A model generated the notes under the pieces. It was not told where the DNA came from, searched no databases, and was given only the letters and a program-made list of their open reading frames with translations. Shown here piece by piece: positions 1-8,262 of a stretch of DNA of 64,000 nucleotides. Position 1 is the stretch's first letter. Every line of letters starts with the position of its first letter. Origin of the DNA: Bin5 sp965232575 (GTDB lineage Bacteria; Chloroflexota; Anaerolineae; Caldilineales; Caldilineaceae); assembly GCA_965232575.1 (NCBI GenBank), contig CBDDPZ010000008.1:992001-1056000 (forward strand). The letters are read 5' to 3'. The position numbers and the translations under genes are program-made.

Positions 1-19
1 GCCCTTGGCGAAGCGCAAA
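1..19. repeat. P46 palindromic element, right half at window edge
   Basis: CCTTGGCGAAGCGCAAA ends at base 19 and is identical to the right arm of the other P46 copies. It is read in frame by the addA-like gene as PWRSAN, the same peptide that a P46 copy gives inside the FAD oxidoreductase. The left half lies outside the window. Confidence 0.75.
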
Positions 20-1424
20 CAGCCCCCCGTCCGGCTGCGTCGCCGAAGCGCTGGCCGTCCTGCGAGAATTTCACGAACACCGCAAATGGACCGCCCCGGC
101 CGCGCTCATCGAGCAGTTCGTGCGCGCCCGCCGGCTCCGTGAGTTGGCTCTTGATGAGCGACAGTGGCGCGAGCGCTGGACGCGTTACGGCTTCCTGATA
201 GACCGCGCCCGCGCTTTCGCCGCGACTGGCGAAGCCTCCCTGCGCGCATTTCTCGCCTGGACCGATCGCCAGCGCGAAGAACAGGCCAGAGCGCGCGAGT
301 CGGTCGTCCGCGAGTCCGACGCCGGCGCGGTCAGCGTGATGACCGTTCACGGCGCCAAGGGGCTTGAGTTCCCTATCGTTTTCCTGGCAGGCCTGAATGT
401 CGGACCGAGCAACAAGGCCAGGTACGTGCTGTTCGATCGCGAAAGCGGTCGCATTGAGGTCAAAGCCGAGTTGCAGACGGCCGGCTACGCAGAGTTGCTC
501 GACTCCGAAAAGGAGCGTGAAAAGGAGGAGGATGTGCGGGTGATCTACGTTGCCGCCACCCGCGCCCGTGATCACCTCATCGTCAGCCTCTACCGCAAAG
601 CAGGGGACAAAAAGTCTGCGGCCGTCCACATCGAATCGTTCATGCAGGGCGCAGATCATCTCTGGCAGCGATTCGATCCCCCGGCCGCCGCATCGCGCGC
701 CCTGGTTTCCGCTGGTGAAGAAGCGGCCGCCGATGACACTCCCGAGACGCGCCGGCACTGGCAACAACAGAGGAACGAGCTCTTCGCTTTCCGCAGCCGC
801 CCCATTTCCGCGGCCGCCACCCGGCTCGCCCAGGATGAGAAGGAGGAACAGGAGATCCCCGACGAACCCTGGCGGCGCGGTCGCGCCGGCACCAACATCG
901 GCCGCGCGGTTCACGCCGTTCTGCAGGTTGTCGATCTGCATACGGGCAGCGACCTCGACAAAAACGTGCAAGCGCAGGCCGCAGCCGAGGGCGTGCCCAG
1001 GCGAGCGGATGAGATCGGACGTCTCGTACAACGCGCGCTCGACAGTTCCCTCGTGCAGCGCGCGCTGGCATCGAAGCGGTTGTGGCGGGAGGCGCCTGTG
1101 GCAGGCCCCGTCGGCGACGGCATCGTTGAAGGGTTCATCGACCTCCTTTTCGAAGAAGAGGACGGCTTCGTGATCGTTGATTTCAAGACCGATGCCGTCG
1201 GCTCCGAAGAAGACGTCGAACAGGCGATGGCGCGCTACCGCCTGCAGGGCGGGGCCTACGCGCTCGCTCTGAGCAAGGCGACAGGAGTCAACGTGAAGGA
1301 GGTTTCGTTTCTTTTCCTCGAACCAAATCTCCAGAAATCCGTTGACAACCTCCCGCAGGCGCAGCAGGAAGCCGAAAGTGCGGCGCTGGCCTGGCTCACA
1401 AGTCCACCGCCGGCAAACCTGTAG
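1..1424 (+). CDS. addA: AddA-like UvrD/RecB helicase-nuclease, C-terminal part (5' end outside window)
   Basis: Open from the window edge (codons begin at base 3) to the TAG at 1422, so at least 473 residues of a longer protein. Visible are UvrD-family motif V (VHGAKGLEFP, near base 350), motif VI (IYVAATRARD, near 545) and a C-terminal RecB-type nuclease with GFIDLLF (near 1135), IVDFKTD (near 1172) and a Q/Y motif RLQGGAYAL (near 1240). This order is that of AddA, which unwinds and resects double-strand breaks together with AddB; the AddB gene would lie upstream. The first 20 bases are the right half of a P46 palindrome read in frame as PWRSAN. A GTG at 120 is internal, not the true start. 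The family is certain; AddA rather than another RecB-like enzyme is inferred. Confidence 0.85.
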   Translation, partial: PWRSANSPPSGCVAEALAVLREFHEHRKWTAPAALIEQFVRARRLRELALDERQWRERWTRYGFLIDRARAFAATGEASLRAFLAWTDRQREEQARARESVVRESDAGAVSVMTVHGAKGLEFPIVFLAGLNVGPSNKARYVLFDRESGRIEVKAELQTAGYAELLDSEKEREKEEDVRVIYVAATRARDHLIVSLYRKAGDKKSAAVHIESFMQGADHLWQRFDPPAAASRALVSAGEEAAADDTPETRRHWQQQRNELFAFRSRPISAAATRLAQDEKEEQEIPDEPWRRGRAGTNIGRAVHAVLQVVDLHTGSDLDKNVQAQAAAEGVPRRADEIGRLVQRALDSSLVQRALASKRLWREAPVAGPVGDGIVEGFIDLLFEEEDGFVIVDFKTDAVGSEEDVEQAMARYRLQGGAYALALSKATGVNVKEVSFLFLEPNLQKSVDNLPQAQQEAESAALAWLTSPPPANL

Positions 1425-1494
1425 CCAGCAGCTGGGCCGGCTCCCGGATGCGGCAGGCCCAACACGGCGGACTATGATTGACTGTGATTGAGGG

Positions 1495-1525
1495 GATTAC
1501 AGTGATTTAACTGCTGATTAACTGC
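1495..1525. repeat. 31-bp repeat, inverted copy at 25870-25901
   Basis: The stretch GATTACAGTGATTTAACTGC plus the next 11 bases recurs as its reverse complement at about 25870-25900, between two convergent genes, and partly at 32495-32515. It belongs to the H146 hairpin group (preceded by CTGTGATTGAGGGG). Together with the P46 copy at 1540 and a GCGGGCGTCTCGCCC hairpin near 1589 it fills the gap between addA and the secreted repeat protein; no gene is seen there. Confidence 0.7.
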
Positions 1526-1539
1526 GCTGTGCCGCCGGG

Positions 1540-1586
1540 TTTGCGCTGAGCCGACGCCATCCCCTGGCCATTTGGCGAAGCGCAAA
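1540..1586. repeat. P46 palindromic element (intergenic)
   Basis: Begins TTTGCGCTGAGCCGACGCC and ends TTTGGCGAAGCGCAAA, 47 bp. Terminal 8-bp inverted ends are perfect. It lies between the convergent addA-like gene and the secreted repeat protein, outside any gene. Confidence 0.9.
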
Positions 1587-1652
1587 TAGCGGGCGTCTCG
1601 CCCAGGTTAGGGGTCAGGGGTTAGCTGTCCCCTCGCCCCTCGTCCCTCTCTC

Positions 1653-4010
1653 CTACCTTTGCCGTCCCGATGGTGGCAACTCTTGACATTCGACCTGTCC
1701 ATTGCCGTCCAGTGAATCATACGCGTTGAAGATGAGCCTCGAATCGGGCGTTATGCCGGGTATGTCCCCAACCAGCGTGATTGTATCGGCACTGGGAGAA
1801 ACGACAATCGCCGCTTCCCCCATCCTTCTGAAACCGTCTTGGATTCTTCTCGAAGTATAAGCCTCCACAGTGCTCTCGATGGCCGCAGTGGTATCGCTGT
1901 CTCTGTTTTCTGGAAGGACAGTATGGGTGGCGGACATCTCGTAGTCCAGCCCAAATTGGCCGCTCTCCTGACCGGGGTCAACGTCAATCGACACTTCCCA
2001 ACTGTACTCGGACACGCCCTCGCCTACGCCTGCTCTGTTGAACACGAGCGTTTCCGGCACGTCCCGCAGTTGGAATATGACCGCAAGCGTTTCACCGGAA
2101 AGAGCCGTGCTAACGCCGATCAGGTCAACGTGGGCCGGCAGTTCGTCAGACACTTCGTCGGCTATAGTCTGGCGCGGCTTGATAATGGTCTCACCCTTGT
2201 CGCAAGGGCCAGGAAACAGCGCCGGATTCATGGGAAACTGACACGTCAGCTGGTCATCGCCCCTCAACACGTCGGTTGTAACAAAAACAAGCCGCGAATC
2301 CGCAGTGATTCCAGGTATTTTCCCAAAAAGCGTAATCGTGTCAGCCTCCGTGGAGGCAATATGGCTCGATTCTCCGAAAGCAACATAGCTCCTTGACCCA
2401 ATTCTCCAAACGTTTGACTCTAGTCCGTATGAGACAGGGGTTATGACGTTTTCCCCGCTTTCTGACAGGAAAGCAATATGATAAGCTGACAGCAGGTACT
2501 CGAAGCCTCCGCCAAAGCCGGTATGCCTGTCGTTGTCAACATCGATCTGCACCGCCCACCTGTACTCCATCACGCCTTTCTGAATACCGGTTCTGTTGAA
2601 AGTCAGGCTCTCTGGAAGGTCTCGCAGATGGAATACCACTTTCAGCTTCTCGCCCGACAAGGAAGAGTCGATACCGGTGATATCGATGTGGGCGTTGTCA
2701 GCGTCTACAGGCTCGTCGGACACTGTCAGCCTCCATTTCTGCACATCCGAAACGTCGTCGGTCATGGAATCGCCCGGAGTAAAGGGTTCAACGGAACTGC
2801 ACTGGGGGGTGTCATCTTCCCAGAAAACCGGCGCAGAGCATCCGACCGAATCGGACCCGTGCAAATAGTCGTAGACCCTGAACGTAAGTCGCGACTGCGG
2901 CGTGATTCCATGAACGGCCCCGTTGAGAGTAAGGGTGTTGTTTTCGGCAGACTGTTCCAGCGTTGCGCTGCCGAAAAACAGACTTCTTATGTCGCCATCT
3001 GATGAGAGTTCCCAGCCGGCGCCTTCCGTTCCATTCTCGATCGACTGCGTGCTGTTGGTCCCACCCTTGGACTGAGGCGGGACGTGGAAGGCTGACAGCG
3101 CAAAGTCGTTCCCATCAACGCCGGTCTCTCTGTCATCGTCCACGTCGACCAATACCTCCCACACATACTCCATCTGTCCTTCGGGCACGCCGGTTCGATT
3201 GAAAGTGAGCCTGAACGGCAGCTCCCGGAAATGGAATACGACGGTCAGAATATCATCGCGCAAATAGGTCTCGACTTCAGTTATGTCGATATGCGGCGGC
3301 AGCGAATGTGAGATATCGTCAACCGCGGTCTGTCCGGGAAGGATGGAACCTGGGCCGGATTCGCAATCGACGAGCGTCACAATCTCGCCGAAAGCAGGAA
3401 AGCATCCTAACTGATCGGATCCCCCCAGCGCATCAGTGCTTCTGAATGCAAGCCTCACTCCAGGCTTGAGTCTTGGTACGCCGCCGGTTATTGTGATCGT
3501 GTCCGCTTCGGCAGACAGCTCGACTTTGGCATCCAGGACGGGTTTCGGCCCATCGATGCCCAGGGACCAGGTGCTTGCCTTCAACTTGCCCCTGTTGTCT
3601 TCCTCGGACACAGTATGATAGGCGGACAGAAGGTATTCGAAACCGCCCATAAAGCCGGTGCCCGGGTCGTCGTCCAGGTCCGCCCATACCTCCCAACTGT
3701 ACTCGATCGAACCTGGTGCAGTGCCTGGTCTGTTGAATGTCAGGGACTGCGGAAGGTCTCTCAGGTGGAAGACGGCAGTCAGTATCTTCCCTCCTGAGAT
3801 GGCGGTGCTGACTTTGGCAATGTCCGTATGGGCTGCCAGCTCGTCGGAGAGGTCGTCGGTGACGGTATCACCTGGCCCGATTACCTCGGCAGAATCGCAT
3901 ATGCTGGGCGCACTGTCCGCAGTCGAGTCCTGCTGGGCAGCTGCAATTCCGGGAACAAGAACCACCAGCAAGAGGAGTAGAAAGATGGAGGCAATTCTCT
4001 TGGTCTTCAT
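1653..4010 (-). CDS. Secreted protein with four tandem ~190-residue domains, function unknown
   Basis: 785 residues from ATG at 4010, preceded by AGGAG eight bases upstream; an in-frame start further upstream adds 16 residues with no signal and is rejected. Residues 1-26 are a signal peptide ending in GIAAA. The rest is four copies of one domain, each opening with a Cys and a PGxTxxDD-like stretch, then VxFHLRDLP, LTFNR, EYxWEV, an acidic D-x-D-x-D loop with TG, and LLSAYH, and closing with a second Cys. The acidic loop looks like a calcium site and the paired Cys suggest one disulfide per domain; both are inference. I do not recognise the family. Codon use is less GC-rich than in neighbouring genes. 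No anchor is seen, so it is probably exported or periplasmic. Confidence 0.8.
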   Translation of the reverse strand: MKTKRIASIFLLLLLVVLVPGIAAAQQDSTADSAPSICDSAEVIGPGDTVTDDLSDELAAHTDIAKVSTAISGGKILTAVFHLRDLPQSLTFNRPGTAPGSIEYSWEVWADLDDDPGTGFMGGFEYLLSAYHTVSEEDNRGKLKASTWSLGIDGPKPVLDAKVELSAEADTITITGGVPRLKPGVRLAFRSTDALGGSDQLGCFPAFGEIVTLVDCESGPGSILPGQTAVDDISHSLPPHIDITEVETYLRDDILTVVFHFRELPFRLTFNRTGVPEGQMEYVWEVLVDVDDDRETGVDGNDFALSAFHVPPQSKGGTNSTQSIENGTEGAGWELSSDGDIRSLFFGSATLEQSAENNTLTLNGAVHGITPQSRLTFRVYDYLHGSDSVGCSAPVFWEDDTPQCSSVEPFTPGDSMTDDVSDVQKWRLTVSDEPVDADNAHIDITGIDSSLSGEKLKVVFHLRDLPESLTFNRTGIQKGVMEYRWAVQIDVDNDRHTGFGGGFEYLLSAYHIAFLSESGENVITPVSYGLESNVWRIGSRSYVAFGESSHIASTEADTITLFGKIPGITADSRLVFVTTDVLRGDDQLTCQFPMNPALFPGPCDKGETIIKPRQTIADEVSDELPAHVDLIGVSTALSGETLAVIFQLRDVPETLVFNRAGVGEGVSEYSWEVSIDVDPGQESGQFGLDYEMSATHTVLPENRDSDTTAAIESTVEAYTSRRIQDGFRRMGEAAIVVSPSADTITLVGDIPGITPDSRLIFNAYDSLDGNGQVECQELPPSGRQR

Positions 4011-4205
4011 TGATGGATCTCCTGAAGGATGGGCCGGCCAGAAACCCGGACCGCACACTGATTCCCGGCAAAACGCGCGAAACGCCCGCTTTGCGCCATA
4101 ACCAGGCCCATGATACAGTCAACTCCTCCGCACACGCGGAGATAGACCTGTCCGGAGTTCTGGCCCCATTGAAGGAAAAATGGAAAACACCTGATCCTCG
4201 CGGCC

Positions 4206-4862
4206 CTAATTCGCGTCCAGGATCTCCGCGACGGGCAGGGCTAGTTCAGGCAACAGGGGAGATGTAACGACATCGCCGCGTCCGAAGAGATCGCCTTCGG
4301 AGTAGACGTCGCCGGATAAGGACAGAACCGTGACGGTTTCCTGTTCGGGATCGACGATCCAGTACGCCTGGATGCCCGCCCGCGCATACTCGATCCGTTT
4401 CGTCACCAGGTCCCGCTCGCGGTCTTCAAGGCCCTGGCTGACGATTTCGATTGCTAGGTCGGCCCCACCCCAGAAGTTCTCTTGGCGCAGGATGTTGTTG
4501 CGATCGCGTAGAAAGACGATATCCGGTTCACGGTATTTTCGATCCCACAGACGCAGGCGCAGACCAGCTGTTCGCACAACGCCGCTGATCTGTTGGGCGA
4601 AACTATTGAGAGCAATGCTCAAATATAAGATGATTGCCTGGTGCTTATCGGTCGGCGCATCATGTACTTCCACAAAGCCGTTGTCGAATTCGACGCGCCG
4701 GTTGGTCTCCAGCGCCAGGTATTCTTGCTCACTCCAGGCGCCCTGGTATAGAAAGAGCGTAGCGATGCGCCAGACTGGAGTGGCGACTTCTGGACTGTGC
4801 AAGGTGCATGTCTCCAGTGTGAGCCGAAGGTTTTTGCAACTCCATCTGCCGAACACCTGCAA
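4206..4862 (-). CDS. Uma2-family (DUF820) putative restriction endonuclease-like protein
   Basis: About 218 residues. Uma2 proteins have a PD-(D/E)XK nuclease fold; here the landmarks are RRVEFDNGFVEV, EPDIVFLRDRN, DLAIEIVS and AYWIVDPEQETV in the usual order. No ATG lies upstream of the conserved part, so the start must be TTG (4862) or GTG (4856). The first 10 codons overlap a hairpin repeat (4828-4868), making the N-terminus uncertain. An extended -10 box, TGCTATAAT, lies about 32 bases upstream. Such genes are abundant in Chloroflexota and Cyanobacteria and their substrate is unknown. Confidence 0.8.
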   Translation of the reverse strand: MQVFGRWSCKNLRLTLETCTLHSPEVATPVWRIATLFLYQGAWSEQEYLALETNRRVEFDNGFVEVHDAPTDKHQAIILYLSIALNSFAQQISGVVRTAGLRLRLWDRKYREPDIVFLRDRNNILRQENFWGGADLAIEIVSQGLEDRERDLVTKRIEYARAGIQAYWIVDPEQETVTVLSLSGDVYSEGDLFGRGDVVTSPLLPELALPVAEILDAN

Positions 4863-4868
4863 AAACCT
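4828..4868. repeat. Hairpin repeat related to T59 (arms AGGTTTTTGCA/TGCAAAAACCT)
   Basis: Perfect 11-bp inverted arms at 4828-4838 and 4858-4868 enclose 19 bases. The core GTTTTTGCA is shared with the T59 elements at 8095, 10032 and 13482. It overlaps the 5' end of the Uma2 gene, so it may supply or replace that gene's start region. Confidence 0.7.
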
Positions 4869-4893
4869 GAGCGACGGCGACTGTTACAGTCCG

Positions 4894-4902
4894 ATTATAG
4901 CA
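4894..4902 (-). promoter_or_regulatory. Putative extended -10 promoter of the Uma2 gene
   Basis: On the minus strand TGCTATAAT matches an extended -10 box (TG, one base, TATAAT). It sits between the meaB stop codon (4919) and the Uma2 start (4862). No convincing -35 is visible, as is usual for extended -10 promoters. Confidence 0.4.
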
Positions 4903-4918
4903 CAAAAGATCGGCCATT

Positions 4919-5992
4919 CTACGCCGACAGCTTCTTCACCAAATCTGCCGCGGCGCTGTAGGGATCAGTCTCCCGTTGTTGCATCTTTTCCACTAGATCC
5001 CGACGCAAGTCCGGGGACAACGCCCGTTCCATCCGCGCCAACATTTCGGCTTGGACGAGCGTCTGCAGCATATGGTCAAGGCGTCTGCTCTCACGCGCGA
5101 CCCGTGCGCCGCTTTCGTCCAGCCATGTCCGGTGCCGCTCGAGCGCATCCCGCAGCTGAGCGACGCCGCCCCCACTGACTGCGACCGTCTCCAAAACCGG
5201 AATCGACCATCCCTCCTCGGCGTCGCTTTCGGCAGCCGTCGCGCCCATATTTGACGCTTCGCCAAGGCGCGGCGGATGCGGTCGGCGAAGCGCAAACTCC
5301 ATGCGCTGCCCGTGATGTAAGATAGTCTGGGCCGCTGCGGCCCCCGTCTTCAGCATCATCTCCAGCGCCGCGACCGTGCGCGCCGCGCCCTTGCGGTCCG
5401 CCTTGTTGACGGCGAAGATATCGGCGATCTCCAGCAGCCCCGCCTTGATCGCCTGCACCTCGTCGCCCAGACCTGGCGCTTCCACCACCACGACTGTATC
5501 GGCAATGCTGGCGATCTCGACCTCCGCCTGGCCCGCGCCCACCGTCTCGACAAGAATGCGGTCAAACCCGGCCGCGTCCAGCAGCAGCATCGCGTCCGCG
5601 CTTGCTTTGGCGAGGCCGCCCATCCCCCTGCGGGTCGCCATTGAGCGGATGAAGACGCCGGCGTCACCGCTGTGGCTCGTCATACGCACGCGGTCCCCCA
5701 GCAGCGCGCCGCCGCTGAAAGGACTGGTCGGGTCCACCGCCAGCACACCCACGGTCACGCCGCTTGCACGGTAGCTCTCGACCAACGCCGATACCAGCGT
5801 CGATTTGCCCGTGCCCGGCGCGCCGGTGACGCCGATCAAATGCGCCTTGCCCGTGTACGCGAACACGGCCTTCACGATCCGGGCGGCATCTTCCGCGTCG
5901 TCCTCCACGCGGCTGATGGCGCGCGCAAGCGCGAGCCGGTCTCCCCGGAGAAGGCCATCGATCAGTTGCTGGGTGGGAACTGGTTTGGGCAT
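4919..5992 (-). CDS. meaB: MeaB/ArgK-family G3E GTPase, chaperone of a B12-dependent mutase
   Basis: 357 residues from ATG at 5992. MeaB loads and protects adenosylcobalamin in methylmalonyl-CoA mutase-type enzymes. P-loop GVTGAPGTGKST at residues 54-65, then AVDPTSPFSGGALLGDR, LVETVGAGQAE and the base-recognition motif NKADRKGA. Residues 233-248 (FALRRPHPPRLGEASN) are a P46 palindrome translated in frame; it lies in the variable loop after the G-domain, where other MeaB proteins have unrelated short linkers. The gene follows the B12-binding mutase subunit in the same direction, separated only by an H146 repeat, so they are probably co-transcribed. A longer open frame to 6205 is the repeat plus antisense of the neighbour and is rejected. 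Confidence 0.93.
   Translation of the reverse strand: MPKPVPTQQLIDGLLRGDRLALARAISRVEDDAEDAARIVKAVFAYTGKAHLIGVTGAPGTGKSTLVSALVESYRASGVTVGVLAVDPTSPFSGGALLGDRVRMTSHSGDAGVFIRSMATRRGMGGLAKASADAMLLLDAAGFDRILVETVGAGQAEVEIASIADTVVVVEAPGLGDEVQAIKAGLLEIADIFAVNKADRKGAARTVAALEMMLKTGAAAAQTILHHGQRMEFALRRPHPPRLGEASNMGATAAESDAEEGWSIPVLETVAVSGGGVAQLRDALERHRTWLDESGARVARESRRLDHMLQTLVQAEMLARMERALSPDLRRDLVEKMQQRETDPYSAAADLVKKLSA
5250..5296. repeat. P46 palindromic element inside meaB, in frame
   Basis: 47 bp beginning TTTGACGCTTCGCCAAGG and ending CGGCGAAGCGCAAA. It encodes residues 233-248 of MeaB on the minus strand. The left end carries the extra A (TTTGACGC) also seen in the copies at 15662 and 19745. Confidence 0.92.
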
Positions 5993-5998
5993 TGGCAA

Positions 5999-6062
5999 AC
6001 TGCAGTTTCTAGTTTTTAGTTTGCCGTTCACTAAAAACTGACTACTGACTACTAAAAACTGC
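5999..6062. repeat. H146 repeat, inner part
   Basis: Contains CAGTTTCTAGTTTTTAGT and the ACTAAAAACTGACTACTGAC unit, which are mutually complementary and would fold into a hairpin. It fills the mcmA2-meaB spacer and supplies the last residues (AVFSSQ) and TAG stop codon of the upstream mutase subunit. Confidence 0.85.
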
Positions 6063-6446
6063 CTTTTTGATGAAAGCGATGATCTCGGCTGAGGTCGTGC
6101 CCGGCCCGAAGACCGCGTGGACGCCGACGGCCTTGAGTTGGGCGGCATCCTCATCAGGAATGATGCCGCCCAACAGCACCAGCACATCCTCCTGGCCTTG
6201 GGCATGGAGCAGTTCGACCACTTTGGGGCAGAGCGTCATATGCGCGCCGCTGAGGATCGACAGGCCAACGACATCCACGTCTTCCTGCAACGCGGCTTCG
6301 GCGATCATCTGGGGCGTCTGGCGAATACCCGTGTAGATCACCTCGAATCCGGCGTCGCGCAATGCTCTGGCTATGACCTTTGCGCCGCGGTCGTGGCCGT
6401 CCAGCCCCGGCTTGGCGATCAGAACACGTATCTGACTATGCTTCAT
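6042..6446 (-). CDS. B12-binding subunit of a methylmalonyl-CoA-type mutase
   Basis: 134 residues from ATG at 6446. This is the cobalamin-binding (small) domain of acyl-CoA mutases, here a separate polypeptide: RVLIAKPGLDGHDRGAKV carries the DxHxxG motif whose His ligates cobalt, followed by VGLSILSGAH and GGIIPDED. The catalytic large subunit is not in the window. The final residues AVFSSQ and the TAG stop are encoded by the H146 repeat, so the native C-terminus has been replaced or extended. Directly followed by meaB, its GTPase chaperone. Which acyl-CoA is the substrate cannot be told from this domain. Confidence 0.9.
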   Translation of the reverse strand: MKHSQIRVLIAKPGLDGHDRGAKVIARALRDAGFEVIYTGIRQTPQMIAEAALQEDVDVVGLSILSGAHMTLCPKVVELLHAQGQEDVLVLLGGIIPDEDAAQLKAVGVHAVFGPGTTSAEIIAFIKKAVFSSQ

Positions 6447-6465
6447 AGAATGGGCCCTTCGGGCG

Positions 6466-6486
6466 GGGGAACTGCCGGGAAAACCC
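6466..6486. repeat. GGGGAACTGCCGGGAAAACC repeat, also in cysD
   Basis: The 21-bp stretch starting GGGGAACTGCCGGG lies 20 bases upstream of the mutase-subunit start codon (minus strand). An almost identical stretch at 13131-13162 forms part of the cysD coding region, so this is a further dispersed family. Confidence 0.6.
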
Positions 6487-6606
6487 TGGGATTCCCCTGC
6501 AGTGATTATAGTTAATCCCGTCAGAACTATGTTAAAATACGCGCTGCGCATCGCCAAAATGGTTGCCAGGAACACCAGTGTATCGAACGGCAGTTTTGAC
6601 TGTGAT

Positions 6607-6652
6607 TTTGCGCTGAGCCGACGCCATCCGCCAGCCTTTGGCGAAGCGCAAA
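6607..6652. repeat. P46 palindromic element (intergenic)
   Basis: 46 bp, TTTGCGCTGAGCCGACGCC to CTTTGGCGAAGCGCAAA. It lies upstream of both the mutase-subunit gene (minus) and the acyl-CoA dehydrogenase-like gene (plus). Confidence 0.9.
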
Positions 6653-6730
6653 CCGGGGGATTGTTGTGGTTTGCGTTTTGGCGACGTCTACTGGACAACT
6701 TGGCTTAGAAACCCCTGCCAAAACGCAAAT

Positions 6731-6866
6731 TAGGGGGATTAACTGCAGTTTCTAGTTTTCAGTTTCTAGTGGGTTGCGCCGTTGCCGTTACTAAAAACTA
6801 AAAACTGACCACTAAAAACTGCCGTTTCACAGTTAATCCCCTGAACCCTCCAAAACCACAGTTCAG
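6731..6866. repeat. H146 long hairpin repeat upstream of acyl-CoA dehydrogenase gene
   Basis: Runs from TAGGGGGATTAACTGCAG to CCACAGTTCAG. Inner arms CAGTTTCTAGTTTTCAGT and ACTAAAAACTG are complementary, as are the outer GGGGGATTAACTG and CAGTTAATCCCC. It ends six bases before the GGAGG ribosome-binding site of the next gene. Confidence 0.85.
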
Positions 6867-6879
6867 TTTCGGAGGCTGT

Positions 6880-8097
6880 ATGCTCTACCCGAGAACCGAT
6901 CGTCAGCAGCACTTTATCGACGTTGCAAGTAGCTTGATCCCCGTCCTGCGGGAGCGAGCCGCCCAGCATGACCGCGACGGATCCTTCCCGCACGAAAACT
7001 TCGCTGACATCCGGCGGGTCGGTCTGCCGGCTCTGGCAGTCCCCCAAGAGTTCGGCGGCTGGGGCGCCAATCTGCTGGAGTCGACGTTGACGATGGAGAC
7101 GCTGGCGCAGGGAGACGGCAGCACGGCGCTCAGCTTTGTGATGCACGTGCAGGTGGTAGGTGGCTCTGCCGAAATTGTTGCAGGCGCCGCCTCCGAGGAG
7201 GATCGCAGCGGCTGGCCCAAACCTCTCTTCGCCCAGGTCTGCCGAGACGCCGTTGAACAGGGCGCGCTGATCAACTCCGTCGCCACCGAGCCCAACCTGG
7301 GCAGCCCCAGTCGCGGTGGCCTGCCGGAAACCACCGCCGAACCGGTCCAAGAGAATGGCAAGGCCGCGTGGCTCATCAACGGGCTCAAAACCTTTGCCAG
7401 CCTCAGTCCGGCGATGGACTATTTCATCATTCCCGCGGCGCTGCAGGACGGCAGCGGCCACGTCGCCCGCTTCGTCATCCCTGCCGGTCCCCACTTCGAA
7501 ATTATCGAAACCTGGGACTCTTTCGGGATGCGCGCCACCGGTAGCCATGATCTGAAGATCGTCAACGCCCGCGTGACGGATGAGCAGATGATCGGGCGGG
7601 GCGCGCCCAGCCCCCGCACAACGGGCAAAGCTCCGGCCAACGCCTGGTTCATCTGCACCGTCGGCGCCGTCTACCTCGGCGTAGCTCAGGCCGCCCTGGA
7701 CTTTGCAGCCGACTACGCCACGAAACGCGTGCCCACCGCTCTTGGCAAACCGATCGCCGAACTGGAGAGCATCCAGCGCCGTCTCGGCCAGGCCGAACTG
7801 CTGCTGCTCCAGGCCAGAGCACTCCTCTACAACACGGCCAGAGACTGGGATCAATTCAGCGCGCGGCGGGATGAACTCACCTCTGCTGTGATCGCTACCA
7901 AATTCACCGTCACCAACAACGCCGTCGAGGCCGTCGACCACGCAGTGCGCGTGGTGGGTGGGGCTGCCATGTCCCGCAGTCTGCCACTGGAGCGCTATCT
8001 GCGCGACGTCCGTCCCGGTCTCTTCCACCCCTTGAACGACGACCAGGCGCTGACCATCTTTGGGCAGTACGCGCTGAAGCGTATCTCCGCCATGTAA
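6880..8097 (+). CDS. Acyl-CoA dehydrogenase-like flavoprotein
   Basis: 405 residues from ATG at 6880 with GGAGG seven bases upstream. All three domains of the acyl-CoA dehydrogenase fold are present: helical N-terminus with VPQEFGGWGA near residue 60, middle beta-domain with ATEPNLGS and WDSFGMRATGSHD, and a C-terminal helical domain ending VRVVGGAAMSRSLPLERYLRD. The usual catalytic Glu region is not clearly conserved, so it may be a DszC-like or hydroxylase-type member rather than a fatty-acid dehydrogenase. The TAA stop is the first three bases of a T59 element. Flanked by repeats on both sides, it looks like a single-gene unit. Confidence 0.85.
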   Translation: MLYPRTDRQQHFIDVASSLIPVLRERAAQHDRDGSFPHENFADIRRVGLPALAVPQEFGGWGANLLESTLTMETLAQGDGSTALSFVMHVQVVGGSAEIVAGAASEEDRSGWPKPLFAQVCRDAVEQGALINSVATEPNLGSPSRGGLPETTAEPVQENGKAAWLINGLKTFASLSPAMDYFIIPAALQDGSGHVARFVIPAGPHFEIIETWDSFGMRATGSHDLKIVNARVTDEQMIGRGAPSPRTTGKAPANAWFICTVGAVYLGVAQAALDFAADYATKRVPTALGKPIAELESIQRRLGQAELLLLQARALLYNTARDWDQFSARRDELTSAVIATKFTVTNNAVEAVDHAVRVVGGAAMSRSLPLERYLRDVRPGLFHPLNDDQALTIFGQYALKRISAM

Positions 8098-8153
8098 ATG
8101 TTTTTGCGCCGCTCTTCAGTATGTCGGTCTTGTCTTATCTGCAAAAACATTTA
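8095..8153. repeat. T59 palindromic element; provides the TAA stop of the preceding gene
   Basis: Perfect 13-bp inverted ends TAAATGTTTTTGC and GCAAAAACATTTA. Other copies are at 10032-10089 and 13482-13540; the centre (GTCTTGTCTTATCT) is conserved but not palindromic. Its first three bases are the stop codon of the acyl-CoA dehydrogenase-like gene. Confidence 0.9.
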
Positions 8154-8215
8154 TCGGTAGCCGGTGATCAGTTGGTCGACACACTGCGCTGGACGACAAA
8201 TGGGAAGAAGCGTTT

Positions 8216-8262
8216 GCCGTTCACTAAAAACTGACTACTGACTACTAAAAACTGCCGTTCAG
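8216..8262. repeat. H146 repeat, partial
   Basis: GCCGTTCACTAAAAACTGAC, then ACTACTGACTACTAAAAACT and GCCGTTCAG. Its end overlaps the TGA stop codon (8259-8261, minus strand) of the FAD oxidoreductase. Confidence 0.85.

Noticed and set aside
6766..8028. 420-codon open frame on the minus strand
   Set aside because: Antisense of the acyl-CoA dehydrogenase-like gene and composed of Gly/Arg/Val-rich shadow sequence.
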